The translations under genes and the position numbers were made by a program. The notes under the pieces were generated by a model, which saw only the letters and a program-made list of their open reading frames with translations, was not told the DNA's origin and did no database searches. From Streptomyces hilarionis (lineage in GTDB: Bacteria > Actinomycetota > Actinomycetes > Streptomycetales > Streptomycetaceae): DNA of 64,000 nucleotides. The DNA lies in contig NZ_JAHHIT010000038.1 in the NCBI RefSeq assembly GCF_024539675.1, positions 77,076 through 141,075 on the forward strand, read 5' to 3'. Positions 33,635 to 43,467 of the stretch are shown piece after piece (the stretch's first letter is position 1; each line of letters starts with the position of its first letter).

Positions 33635-35476
33635 TCACACCCCCCGGGCTCGGGCGAGGGCGTCGAGCCGTTCCATGACCCTCGCGGCCAGTGCGCAGGC
33701 GGTGCCCGGCTGGGCCTCGACCAGGTTCCGGGCGCGGCGCAGGTCGGCCTCGATGCGCTTGATCTCCTCGTCCTGGGGGCTCTTGGGGGCCGGCGGGGGA
33801 TGTCCCTCCTGCTCTCGGCCGAGGAGGTGCCTCGCCTCGCTGATCAGGTCCCGTGCCTGCTCGGAGAGTCTGGGACTCGGGATCGGGAGCCGGGAGTACA
33901 GGTGGTGCGCGGCCACCATGCACTCGGCGACGCGCTCGGTGATGCCCCAGGACAGCGGCCCCCGGCCGACGGGGCGGGAGGTCCGGGCGAGCGGCACGTG
34001 GTCCCAGAGTCCGACGCCCTCCCCCTCCGTGATGCGGCGCCCCCACACGTGGTCGAGGATGCCCTCGGCGAGTCTGAGCAGCCGGTCCGTCGAGGTGATG
34101 TCCCGGGAGAGACAGCAGAGTTGAACGGTGCGCTTGAGCAGCTGCGTGGAGAAGTCGTTCATCGTCCACGTCATGGCCGGTCCCAGGGCCTCGCTGCCGA
34201 GCAGCGGCATGGTGACGCCGGGCTTGTGCAGGCTGTGCGCCGGATCGCGACCGGCGCCCCCGGTGATCCCGCCGCGCTCGGCGAGGCGTTCCACGACGCC
34301 GATGACGCGAGGGAGGTCGTGGTCGGTGAAGGGACGGCGCATCCGGTCGTGGACGAGAACGGAGACGACGGTGAGGGAGAAGTACTCCGACTCCAGCCGC
34401 TGGAGCGTCGTGCGCCAGGGGATGTCCTCCAGTGGCCAGACGCCGTCGTCGAAGAGGGCGATGCCGGACCAGTACTGCTGGGTGAGTTCCCAGCGCAGCC
34501 GCAGCGCGTCGCTCAGTTTCTGCTGTTCGGCGGTGAGCAGTCCGAGGACGAGTGTGCGCTCGGAGAAGAGGTCGATGATGCCGTCGAGGGCGACGACGGT
34601 GAAATGGAGGTAGGGGGTGGGGTGGGCGAGGCCCCGGGGCTGTGCGCCGACGGCAGCGGCGGTCTCCGGATCCAGTTCGATCTCGGGCGCGCCCTTCACC
34701 ACGGTCCACGCCCATCCGCACTCGAACAGGCGGTTCTCGTCCCGCAACTGGTCCCGGACGTCGGCGTCCAGGCCGAGTCTGATGCTCTCGGTGATCAGTG
34801 CGCGCAGTGACGTGAACCGGCGCTGGAAGCGTTGCAGGACCTGACGGTCGGACAGTCTGCCCCGGCCCAGGAGCCGGGCGAGCGCCTGGCCCTGGTCCGA
34901 GGAGATGTCGACGACGTCGACGGTGAAGGAGCGCAGCAGGCCCACCATCGCCGCGGTGAGTCGGGCGCCCGCGTCCTGTACGAGCCGCTCGATGCGGGCC
35001 AGGGTGGAAGCCCGGCGGGTTCTGCCCCTGAACACCCGGCAGAAGTGGAGCGTCGCCAGGCACAGGCTCACCGACATGGAGTAGGAGTCGACGACGTCGA
35101 CTCCTCTTTGTTCGGGCGACAGTTCCCGGTCGGGATCCTCCGGGGCGAAGTAGTCCCCGCCCGCGAAACCGGGGCCGTCCTCGCTCCGGTGCCTGTCCAT
35201 GAAGTCGCCGAGGATCTCCAGGAGCCGCAGGGGGATGTCGCCGGAGTCGCCCACGTTCCTGAGCGCCCTGAGGACGTCCGGCTCCGTGGTGTCCGGGGCG
35301 TCCAGCCGGAGCGCGGGGATCTCCGTGGCGGGGTACAGGAGGCAGAGGAGTCGCTCCGCGTCCGCCACGCTGCTGTGTCCGCCGTGATCGCCCCAGGACC
35401 ATGCGCCGCCGTCGAAGGAATGCCGGGCGAAGGCCTGCCACATGTCCAGCAGGTGCTGACGCGGCTTGATCTGCAT
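33635..35476 (-). CDS. SCO2524 family protein
   Basis: 613 aa from the ATG at 35476, which has GAGGGGA 6 bases upstream. The protein appears almost wholly alpha-helical. Recognisable stretches are MQIKPRQHLLDMWQAFARHS, GAWSWGDHGGHSSVADAERL, LLCLLYPATEIP, DSYSMSVSLCLATLHFCR and CLSRDITSTDRLLRLAEGIL. It has no transmembrane segment and no known catalytic motif. It lies between the methyltransferase and the variant P-loop gene. As the largest member of the cassette it may be the scaffold; that is inference. Confidence 0.8.
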   Translation of the reverse strand: MQIKPRQHLLDMWQAFARHSFDGGAWSWGDHGGHSSVADAERLLCLLYPATEIPALRLDAPDTTEPDVLRALRNVGDSGDIPLRLLEILGDFMDRHRSEDGPGFAGGDYFAPEDPDRELSPEQRGVDVVDSYSMSVSLCLATLHFCRVFRGRTRRASTLARIERLVQDAGARLTAAMVGLLRSFTVDVVDISSDQGQALARLLGRGRLSDRQVLQRFQRRFTSLRALITESIRLGLDADVRDQLRDENRLFECGWAWTVVKGAPEIELDPETAAAVGAQPRGLAHPTPYLHFTVVALDGIIDLFSERTLVLGLLTAEQQKLSDALRLRWELTQQYWSGIALFDDGVWPLEDIPWRTTLQRLESEYFSLTVVSVLVHDRMRRPFTDHDLPRVIGVVERLAERGGITGGAGRDPAHSLHKPGVTMPLLGSEALGPAMTWTMNDFSTQLLKRTVQLCCLSRDITSTDRLLRLAEGILDHVWGRRITEGEGVGLWDHVPLARTSRPVGRGPLSWGITERVAECMVAAHHLYSRLPIPSPRLSEQARDLISEARHLLGREQEGHPPPAPKSPQDEEIKRIEADLRRARNLVEAQPGTACALAARVMERLDALARARGV

Positions 35477-35521
35477 TCTGTGTCCCCTCACAGATCGCTT
35501 CGCCCCCGCCGGCAGGGCCGT

Positions 35522-36301
35522 TCAGGAGTTACCCGTTCGGCGGAATCCGCAAGCAAGGATCATGGAGGTGTATCCCGGGCGCACCTCTCCCGGCTCGCCC
35601 ACGCGGTAGATCCGCAGGCGCTCGGCATATCCGTCGATGCTGTCGCGGATGTCGGATTCACTCACGTCACAGGCGGGGAACGGGGTTTCGCCCACCCAGT
35701 AGCCCTCGGAATGTTCCATGAACGCCGCCGCGAAGGGCGCGCCAGGAGTGAGGGAGCGCAAAAAGCACTCCACGCCTTCCTGGAACTCCTCGTAGGAGGT
35801 GGAAAGGGATTCGGCGACGAAGAACATGGTTCCGATCTGCCACTGCTCGGGCCGGTCCACCAGCGCGAAGATGTCGCCCTGCTCGACCTGGGCCACTTCG
35901 CCGAACCGCTTCCAGGGCCCGTCCGCCATCTGGGCATAGGCGTCTTCCTGGCACAGCACCCGCCAGAAGGCGTCCCAGCCGTGGTCGTGGCGGTCGAACT
36001 GCTGCTTCAGGTAATGCAGGTTCGGCGTCGCCCGGTCCAGCAAGGTGATCTCGTCGCACCACGGGAGCATCGTGAAGGTGGGATAGAGATTGGCCCCCGC
36101 GCCCACGTCGATGCCCCGCAGGCGACCACCCGGCGATCGACGGAAATGATCACTGAAGTGGGCGCGGACGATCGACATGATCTCCGAGTCGACCGGTAGC
36201 AGGGTGCGGTAGTTCTTCCGGACGTAGGCCACGGGGTCGAAGGCGTCCCATCGTGCCTCTGCGTTCAACTGCCCTGGTTTACCCGATGATCCCAAAGACA
36301 T
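35522..36301 (-). CDS. SCO2525 family SAM-dependent methyltransferase
   Basis: 259 aa. SAM-binding motif I is RGIDVGAGANLYPTFTMLP, followed by the acidic motif II in EITLLDRATPNLHYL; the layout resembles NNMT/PNMT-type small-molecule methyltransferases. Further features are GDIFAL, FFVAESLSTSYEEFQ and PFAAAFMEHSEGYWVGE (possible substrate pocket). The ATG at 36301 (MSLGSSGKPGQL) is preferred; the long upstream frame is not conserved-looking. First gene of the six-gene minus-strand operon. The methyl acceptor is unknown. Confidence 0.85.
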   Translation of the reverse strand: MSLGSSGKPGQLNAEARWDAFDPVAYVRKNYRTLLPVDSEIMSIVRAHFSDHFRRSPGGRLRGIDVGAGANLYPTFTMLPWCDEITLLDRATPNLHYLKQQFDRHDHGWDAFWRVLCQEDAYAQMADGPWKRFGEVAQVEQGDIFALVDRPEQWQIGTMFFVAESLSTSYEEFQEGVECFLRSLTPGAPFAAAFMEHSEGYWVGETPFPACDVSESDIRDSIDGYAERLRIYRVGEPGEVRPGYTSMILACGFRRTGNS

Positions 36302-36452
36302 GCCCCACGGTATCAATAGGCTCGATCCCCGGTCTGCGCCGATTCCGATTGCGGCCGGACGGAAGAGGCACCGGGGGCGCACGGCAGCACTCGGTCCGAC
36401 AGCGTCGCTGCCGGTACTTGAACGGCCCGAACCGCTGGGCAATTCTGGTTCG

Positions 36453-36917
36453 ATGCCAGCCACTCGCCCGTCCCTACGGGTACGCACCGCCCTCGAGACG
36501 GACATGTACGACATCACCCTCCTGGACAAGGAGGTGTTCCCGGGCCTCCCCTATCCGCACTTCGTCCTGCGACAGTTCCTCGACGCGCTCGCCGACCACC
36601 TGTTCGTGGTCCACGACGACGAGCGGCTGTGCGGGTACGTGCTGGCGACTCCGCCGGCCGGGGGCCAGGGCTGGATCCTGACCCTCGGCGTCGCCCCCGG
36701 GGTGCGCCGGCAGGGGCTGGCCCGGCAACTGATGAAGGAAGCCCTGGGGAAACTCAGGGCGGAGGGGGCGCGTACCGCCCGGCTGGCGGTCAAGCCGGAC
36801 AACCACCGGGCGATCGCGCTCTACAAGTCCCTGGGCTTCGTGCAGGACGACGGCGCTTCCCGCAAGGACTACTACGGCAACGGCGAGGACCGCGTCCTCA
36901 TGACCCTGGAGCTGTGA
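36453..36917 (+). CDS. GNAT family N-acetyltransferase
   Basis: 154 aa. Acetyl-CoA motif A is LGVAPGVRRQGLARQLM (about 78-94), followed by KPDNHRAIALYKSLGF, typical of RimI-like enzymes. It could acetylate a protein N-terminus or a small amine. The ATG at 36453 has no obvious ribosome site, so the message may be leaderless. Divergent from the SCO2525-like methyltransferase across 151 bp. The 3' end overlaps the convergent phosphatase-like gene by 20 bases. Confidence 0.88.
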   Translation: MPATRPSLRVRTALETDMYDITLLDKEVFPGLPYPHFVLRQFLDALADHLFVVHDDERLCGYVLATPPAGGQGWILTLGVAPGVRRQGLARQLMKEALGKLRAEGARTARLAVKPDNHRAIALYKSLGFVQDDGASRKDYYGNGEDRVLMTLEL

Positions 36918-37353
36918 ACCCCCGCACATACCCCCGCTGCCAAGGCGTCTCCACCGCGCGTGGGTGGTAGTGGTCGCGGACGTAGCGCACCGCCTTCTCG
37001 GGGGGCACGCCGTCCAGGACCGCCAGGCAGGCCAGGGCCGTGCCGGTGCGGCCGCGGCCTCCGTGGCAGGCGATCTCGACGCGTTCGTCGGCCGCGCGGC
37101 GCCACGCGTCGGTGAGGGCGGCGCGGGCGTCCCGGCGGTCGGCGGGGAGGCGGAAGTCGGGCCAGCGGACCCAGCGGGACTCCCAGGCGGGCCGCTCGGG
37201 GCGCGCGCCGAGGAGGTAGAGGCCGTAGGCCGGGGACGGCGCCGCGGGGTCCAGGGGGTGGCGCAGGCCGCGGCCGCGGACCAGGCGGCCGGACGGCAGT
37301 CGCAGCACTCCGGGGTCGGTGGCGCACCAGGCCCACGCATCGTTCTCCATCAC
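36898..37353 (-). CDS. Protein-tyrosine-phosphatase-like protein (CX5R)
   Basis: 151 aa. The active-site loop VEIACHGGRGRTGTALACL fits C-X5-R-T (Cys then HGGRG then Arg). The general-acid loop could be WVRWPDFRLP about 40 residues earlier, like the WPD loop. Compact dual-specificity-like proteins of this type are widespread in actinomycetes. It could dephosphorylate proteins or a small phosphoester. Single gene, divergent from the ECF sigma gene. Confidence 0.8.
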   Translation of the reverse strand: MMENDAWAWCATDPGVLRLPSGRLVRGRGLRHPLDPAAPSPAYGLYLLGARPERPAWESRWVRWPDFRLPADRRDARAALTDAWRRAADERVEIACHGGRGRTGTALACLAVLDGVPPEKAVRYVRDHYHPRAVETPWQRGYVRGFTAPGS

Positions 37354-37430
37354 TCCATTCGAACCCCGTGACGGATGCCGGGCAACCGATTCCGCCCGAC
37401 CGGTGGTCTGGAGGGCGAGGAGGGTGCTTG

Positions 37431-38033
37431 ATGCAGGCCGAACAAGAGGACCGGTTCCAGGAGTTCGTCAGAGCCCGTTGGTCCCGGCTCGTGCGGACCG
37501 CCTATCTGCTCACGGGCGACGTCCATCACGCGGAGGACCTGACGCAGACCGCGCTGGCGAAGGCGTACCGGTCGTGGCGGCGGATATCGCGCAGCGACAA
37601 CCCGGAGGCCTACGTCCGGCGGATGCTCGTCAGCTGCAACAGCGACCGGTTCCGCAAGCGGAGGGTCGTCGAGGCGCTGACCGCGGCGCCGCCCGAGCGC
37701 GCGGGCCGGGACGAGGGCGCGGGGCGGATCGAGGAGCGGGGCTCCCTGATGGCCGGGCTGGCCCAACTCCCGCCGAAGCAAAGGGCGGTGGTGGTGCTGC
37801 GGTACTGGGAGGACCTGTCGGAGGCGGAGGTGGCCGAGGTGCTGGGCTGCTCGCAGGGCACGGTCAAGAGCCAGGCGTCGAAGGGGCTGGCGAAGCTGCG
37901 CTCGTATCCGGGGCTGGCCGCAGGCCGCGCGACGCCCGACGGCGGGGCGCGGCCGGGGCCGCGACCCCGGACCCAGCCGCCGCCGTCGCCGCCGTCGCAG
38001 CCGCAGTCGCAGCCGCTAGGAGTCCGTGGATGA
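37431..38033 (+). CDS. ECF RNA polymerase sigma factor, SigE family
   Basis: 200 aa. Region 2 is FQEFVRARWSRLVRTAYLLT and DVHHAEDLTQTALAKAYRSW (about 8-60). Region 4 is LPPKQRAVVVLRYWEDLSEA and EVAEVLGCSQGTVKSQASKG (about 105-150). The C-terminal tail is Pro/Gln/Ser-rich. GAGGAGG precedes the ATG at 37431. Its stop overlaps the next start (ATGA), so it is translationally coupled to a membrane protein that may act as its anti-sigma partner. Target promoters cannot be seen from here. Confidence 0.92.
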   Translation: MQAEQEDRFQEFVRARWSRLVRTAYLLTGDVHHAEDLTQTALAKAYRSWRRISRSDNPEAYVRRMLVSCNSDRFRKRRVVEALTAAPPERAGRDEGAGRIEERGSLMAGLAQLPPKQRAVVVLRYWEDLSEAEVAEVLGCSQGTVKSQASKGLAKLRSYPGLAAGRATPDGGARPGPRPRTQPPPSPPSQPQSQPLGVRG

Positions 38034-38944
38034 ACGAGTCGTACGAACAAGGAGAGTTGGAGGAATGGATGCGTGAGATCCTCGCGAAGGACGCGTACAC
38101 GATTCACCCCTCGTCGGCGCCCTATCCGGCGATCCGGCGGCGGGGACTGGCCGAGCGGCGGCGGCGCGTGGCGGTGACCGGGGCGGTGCTGGCGGCGCTG
38201 GCCGCGGTGCCGGTGGGCGCCTACGCGGTGAACGGCGGGGGCGGGGGCCGGGGCGCCGACACCGCCGCGCCGAACCCGTCGGTGAGCGCCCCGCACGCCC
38301 CTGCGGCGAAGCCGTCCTCGGCGCCGGACGACCCGGCGCGGCCCGCCACGAAGGGGCAGTTGCTCGACGGCATCACCTTCGAGCAGGCGGCGCAGGGGCT
38401 GAAGGCATGTCTGCGCGCCGAGAGCGCGCCCCCCGGCAGCGCCCGTGGTCTGGGCAAGGCCAAGGACTACCGGATCGTCCTGGCGCTCAAGAAGACCGGG
38501 GACTCCAACAGCGCGGGCGACGGCATCAACGTCGTCGCGGTGAAGGAGAAGCCGGCCGGCTTCCGGGTGGTGTGCACCCTGGAGGGCGGGGAGGCCTCCG
38601 GCATCAGCGTCAGCTCGAGCGACGCCGGTCCGCCGGACGCGGGTCCGGTGCTGCCCGACGTCAACGGGGGCAAGCTCTACCAGCAGTCGTTCATCGACAA
38701 GGGGCACTGGAAGCTGCCCTTCCGCTGGGGGGTCATCGGCACGGTGGAGCCGTCGGTCGCCAAGGTGACCGTCTCCTACGGGGGCAGCCGCGCGACGGCC
38801 GTCCTGGACGGGCCGTGGTTCGTCGCCGCGGGCATGCTGAACCGGCAGGTCACGCTGGCCCCGCACATCAAGGGCTACGACGCGGCGGGCAAGCTCGTCT
38901 ACGACTCCGACACGGACAGCACCTACCAGCGGACCCTGCCGTAG
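38030..38944 (+). CDS. Membrane-anchored protein coupled to the ECF sigma factor
   Basis: 304 aa. A cytoplasmic N-terminus of about 45 residues (EQGELEEWMREILAKDAYTI) precedes one membrane helix (VAVTGAVLAALAAVPVGAYAV). A Pro/Ala-rich linker and an extracytoplasmic domain follow (about 105-304, with KACLRAES and RVVCTLEGG giving two Cys). This topology matches anti-sigma-like partners of SigE-family ECF genes, but no zinc anti-sigma HxxxCxxC motif is present. The ATG overlaps the sigma stop. Confidence 0.75.
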   Translation: MNESYEQGELEEWMREILAKDAYTIHPSSAPYPAIRRRGLAERRRRVAVTGAVLAALAAVPVGAYAVNGGGGGRGADTAAPNPSVSAPHAPAAKPSSAPDDPARPATKGQLLDGITFEQAAQGLKACLRAESAPPGSARGLGKAKDYRIVLALKKTGDSNSAGDGINVVAVKEKPAGFRVVCTLEGGEASGISVSSSDAGPPDAGPVLPDVNGGKLYQQSFIDKGHWKLPFRWGVIGTVEPSVAKVTVSYGGSRATAVLDGPWFVAAGMLNRQVTLAPHIKGYDAAGKLVYDSDTDSTYQRTLP

Positions 38945-39073
38945 GGCGGTCTCCTACGCCCCTGAGCCCCTGAGCCCCTGCGGCGGCCTGGGAGCGCTAC
39001 GGCACTCCGGGAGCGCTCCGGCCCTGGCGGGGTCCGCGGCGCCCGCCGCCCGTGCGAGCGCGCCGCGGGCGGG

Positions 39074-39769
39074 TCAGGACGGGGTTCCCGCGGCGGCGAG
39101 CAGGCGGCTCACGTCGTCCGCGCAGATCGTCAGGGCCGCGCCGACCGTGGTGAGGACCTCCCGTTCGGCCGGGGTGTACGGGCCGTCGGCCAGGGCGATG
39201 CGGGCGCCCTGCAGCAGGATCGATTCGCGGCCGGCCGGCGCGAGGTGGGCGGCGAGCGGGTCGAGGGCCTCGTGGAGCTCTATGGCGAGACCGGGACCGT
39301 AGGACTCGCCGTAGTTGCGTCCGGTGTCGGAGGCGAGGGCGTCGACGAGCGCGGAGAGCTGTTCCTCGGTGCAGTCGGTGAAGCCGGCCGCACGCACCGC
39401 GCCCGCCGCGGTCTCCAGGGACGTGCGGGAACAGGCGCCGCCGGCGGACAGGACCGCGAGGGCGACGGTGTGGACGGCGTCGCGCAGCATCGCCGAGAAG
39501 CGCACGGTGGTGGGGTGGTCGAGGACGTCGGTGCCGTAGTGGTCCCGGCAGGCGGCGCACTCGACGACCGGGCCGGTCTCGCCGCGCGGCACGAGCGGCA
39601 CGCCGAGGACGGTGAAGCGGCGCTGTCCGGTCAGCCGCAGGTAGTTGCGGTCTCCGCCGCAGCCCGGGCAGAAGAACTCGCCGTCGCCGACGGGCGTCCA
39701 CGCGGTGCGGGTGCCCAGGATGTGGGCAAGCCTGGTGACACGGCCGTCTCGTCCCCGTTCTGGCAGCAC
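39074..39769 (-). CDS. TerB-like protein with zinc ribbon
   Basis: 231 aa. The N-terminal zinc ribbon has FFCPGCGGDRNYLRL and PVVECAACRDHYG. A helical TerB-type domain (about 90-225) follows, with TVALAVLSAGGACSR, LLQGARIALADGPYTPAEREV and LTTVGAALTICADDV. TerB-like domains occur in tellurite resistance and in phage/stress systems; here the domain is isolated from other ter genes, so a tellurite role should not be assumed. Single gene downstream of leuA on the same strand, with a terminator between them. Confidence 0.75.
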   Translation of the reverse strand: MLPERGRDGRVTRLAHILGTRTAWTPVGDGEFFCPGCGGDRNYLRLTGQRRFTVLGVPLVPRGETGPVVECAACRDHYGTDVLDHPTTVRFSAMLRDAVHTVALAVLSAGGACSRTSLETAAGAVRAAGFTDCTEEQLSALVDALASDTGRNYGESYGPGLAIELHEALDPLAAHLAPAGRESILLQGARIALADGPYTPAEREVLTTVGAALTICADDVSRLLAAAGTPS

Positions 39770-39788
39770 GTCGCACCTCCGTAACCCC

Positions 39789-39824
39789 GTGGCAACATCG
39801 CCACGTCTGCGTGATGTTAGCCAC
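39789..39824. promoter_or_regulatory. Inverted repeat upstream of the TerB-like gene
   Basis: GTGGCAACATC (39789-39799) and GATGTTAGCCAC (39813-39824) are complementary except for a single inserted base. They lie 20-55 bases upstream of the gene start at 39769. It may be an operator or a 5'-leader stem. Confidence 0.45.
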
Positions 39825-39897
39825 AGGGGAGAGGTGTAGTCAGCACCCAGGACGAGACCTTTCCGTGACCTCCACGCGGCGGTGGCCGAAAAAGGCG

Positions 39898-39931
39898 GGA
39901 CCCCGCTCGTCGGTGTCGACGAGCGGGGTCC
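39898..39931 (-). terminator. Intrinsic terminator of leuA
   Basis: A perfect 15-bp stem (39898-39912 with 39917-39931) with a GTGT loop lies 22 bases after the leuA stop. On the minus strand it is followed by CGCCTTTTTCGG, so a T-run is present. This is one of the few classical intrinsic terminators in the window. Confidence 0.9.
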
Positions 39932-39952
39932 GCAAACCGCCGGTCAGGGTGG

Positions 39953-41767
<1,815 letters not shown>

Positions 41768-41815
41768 CTACAGGCCCTCGCCGCGGCAGCTAAGGAGAAG
41801 CAGCCCGAAACGCAT
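41768..41815 (-). CDS. leuA leader peptide
   Basis: 15 codons encode MRFGLLLLSCRGEGL. Four consecutive Leu codons read CTG CTT CTC CTT, and CTT is rare in Streptomyces. A fifth Leu (CTG) precedes the TAG stop. It ends 93 bp before leuA. Leucine shortage would stall ribosomes at the Leu run and favour leuA expression, the standard attenuation model, reported for leuA of S. coelicolor as I recall. Confidence 0.9.
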   Translation of the reverse strand: MRFGLLLLSCRGEGL

Positions 41816-42027
41816 AGTGCTCCGCACTTTAGCCGAGCCGCCGAGGTCGCGCGGGTCCGTATCAGTATGCGGGACCGGCGGGAACAGAGACAGGGAAATC
41901 ATGGAAAAGGGGACAAAACGTGTGCCATACCACTCGCGGTCGGTGATCTGCCGCGTTTGTCACCGTTTTTCACCGATCATGGTTGCCTGTAGTGACAGGG
42001 AGATAACACAGTGCAAGGGTGCGGGAC

Positions 42028-43098
42028 ATGACGACTCACGGGGGCTCCGAGCCCGTCTTCTGCACCGTCGTACCGCCGCACGTCCTCGACCGGCTGGCGC
42101 GCAACGACGACCCCGCACTCTCCGGTCCCGCCCGGCGCACCCTGCTGCGCGACAGCGAGCTGCGCGCCCGCCGCCGGGTGACCACCGAGTTCCGCCTGGC
42201 CGCCGCGCCCGCGGCGAAAGCGCCGTCGGACCAGCCGCTGCGGACGATCTACGACTGCGCGCACGGCACCGACCTGCCCGGCGGCAAGGTCCGCTCCGAG
42301 GGCCAGGAACCGGGCCGCGACGCGACCGTCAACCGCGCCTACTCCGGTCTCGGCGCCACCTTCGACCTCTACCTCAAGGCCTACCGACGCCACTCCATCG
42401 ACGGCGACGGCCTGCCCCTGGACGCCAGCGTCCACTACGACGAGGGCTACAACAACGCCTTCTGGAACGGCGAGCAGATGGTGTTCGGCGACGGTGACGG
42501 CGAGATCTTCGTCGACTTCACCAACTCCGTCGACGTGATCGGGCACGAGCTCACCCACGGCGTCACGCAGTACACGGCGAACCTGACCTACTACGGCCAG
42601 CCGGGCGCGCTCAACGAGTCGATGTCCGACGTGTTCGGCTCGCTCATCAAGCAGTACTCGCTCGGCCAGACCGCCGCCGAGGCCGACTGGCTGATCGGCG
42701 CGGGCCTGCTCGCCCCGGGCGTCACCGGCGCCGCCCTGCGCTCGATGAAGGCCCCGGGGACCGCGTACGACGACGACGTCCTCGGCAAGGACCCGCAGCC
42801 CGCGACGATGGACGACTACGTCCGCACCGGCCGCGACAACGGCGGCGTCCACATCAACTCCGGCATCCCCAACCACGCGTTCTACCTCGTCGCCACCGCC
42901 CTGGGCGGCCACGCCTGGGAGAAGGCGGGTCAGATCTGGTACGACGTGCTGACCGGCGGCGAGCTCGAGGAGAAGGCCTTCTTCACCGACTTCGCGGGAC
43001 TCACCGTGAAGGCCGCGCGCGAGCGCTTCGGCGACGGCGGCGACGAGTCGCAGGCCGTGAAGAAGGCCTGGGAGCAGGTCGGGGTGCGGATCCTGTAG
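42028..43098 (+). CDS. Protealysin-like M4 family metalloprotease
   Basis: 356 aa from the ATG at 42028; a GTG at 42019 is in frame. The start carries the short protealysin-type propeptide motif CTVVPPHVLDRLARNDDPA instead of the long FTP/PepSY propeptide. Zinc motif HELTH is in VDVIGHELTHGVTQY (about residue 175), the third ligand Glu in ALNESMSDVFG, and the substrate-binding His region in NGGVHINSGIPNHAFY. There is no signal peptide, so the enzyme is probably cytoplasmic or released by another route. The next gene encodes an emfourin-type inhibitor. Confidence 0.92.
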   Translation: MTTHGGSEPVFCTVVPPHVLDRLARNDDPALSGPARRTLLRDSELRARRRVTTEFRLAAAPAAKAPSDQPLRTIYDCAHGTDLPGGKVRSEGQEPGRDATVNRAYSGLGATFDLYLKAYRRHSIDGDGLPLDASVHYDEGYNNAFWNGEQMVFGDGDGEIFVDFTNSVDVIGHELTHGVTQYTANLTYYGQPGALNESMSDVFGSLIKQYSLGQTAAEADWLIGAGLLAPGVTGAALRSMKAPGTAYDDDVLGKDPQPATMDDYVRTGRDNGGVHINSGIPNHAFYLVATALGGHAWEKAGQIWYDVLTGGELEEKAFFTDFAGLTVKAARERFGDGGDESQAVKKAWEQVGVRIL

Positions 43099-43119
43099 TT
43101 CCGTACTACACAGGGACCC

Positions 43120-43386
43120 ATGCGTATTCAGGTGAGGCGCACGGGCGGGTTCGCGGGCATCGAGCGCAGGGCCGAGGTGGACACGGCGGGGCGGCCCGAC
43201 GCCGGCGAGTGGCACGCCCTGGCCGAGCAGGCGGTGGCCGGCGGCCGGGGCGCACCCCCGCCGGTGGTTCCGGACGGCTTCAGCTACGAGATCACCGTGG
43301 ACGGCGAGCGGGTCTACGCGGCCGATCCCCGGCTCACCGCGGAGCAGCGGACGCTGATCGCGCGCGTACTGAAGGAAGGGGCGTGA
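43120..43386 (+). CDS. Emfourin-type protease inhibitor
   Basis: 88 aa. MRIQVRRTGGFAGIERRAEVD at the N-terminus, SYEITVDGERVY in the middle and LTAEQRTLIARVL at the end match emfourin, the inhibitor encoded beside protealysin in Serratia. It lies 21 bp after the M4 protease gene, so protease and inhibitor are made together. It should block the mature protease in the cytoplasm. Identification is from sequence pattern and context. Confidence 0.85.
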   Translation: MRIQVRRTGGFAGIERRAEVDTAGRPDAGEWHALAEQAVAGGRGAPPPVVPDGFSYEITVDGERVYAADPRLTAEQRTLIARVLKEGA

Positions 43387-43437
43387 GCGGCCCCTGACGC
43401 GCCGTCCGAACTACCGGTTCACGCTGGGGCGTTGACT

Positions 43438-43457
43438 TCCTTACCCAGCGGTAAGGA
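43438..43457. promoter_or_regulatory. Operator between -35 and -10 of the beta-glucosidase operon
   Basis: TCCTTACC-CAGC-GGTAAGGA has perfect 8-bp arms. TTGACT (43432-43437) immediately before it is a good -35, and the -10 would fall at its right edge about 17 bases on. The palindrome ends 10 bases before the ATG at 43468, so the message is nearly leaderless. A dimeric repressor bound here would exclude polymerase. No regulator gene is adjacent. Confidence 0.7.
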
Positions 43458-43467
43458 TGATCCCGCC

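Noticed and set aside
32910-35441. An 843-codon minus-strand frame over the SCO2523/SCO2524-like genes
   Set aside because: Composition is Arg/Pro/Gly-rich typical of a shifted frame in GC-rich DNA; the SCO2524- and SCO2523-type frames carry the recognisable families.
37319-38944. A 541-codon plus-strand fusion of the ECF region with its downstream membrane protein
   Set aside because: The upstream part is an out-of-frame reading of the sigma factor; the membrane protein starts at the ATGA overlap at 38030.
38945-39000. Short tandem repeat GCCCCTGA (three near copies) after the sigma-factor operon
   Set aside because: Too short and imperfect to be a CRISPR or a functional repeat array; no spacer pattern.
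39074-39769. Tellurite resistance operon
   Set aside because: Only one TerB-like domain gene is present, with no terC, terD or terZ neighbours.
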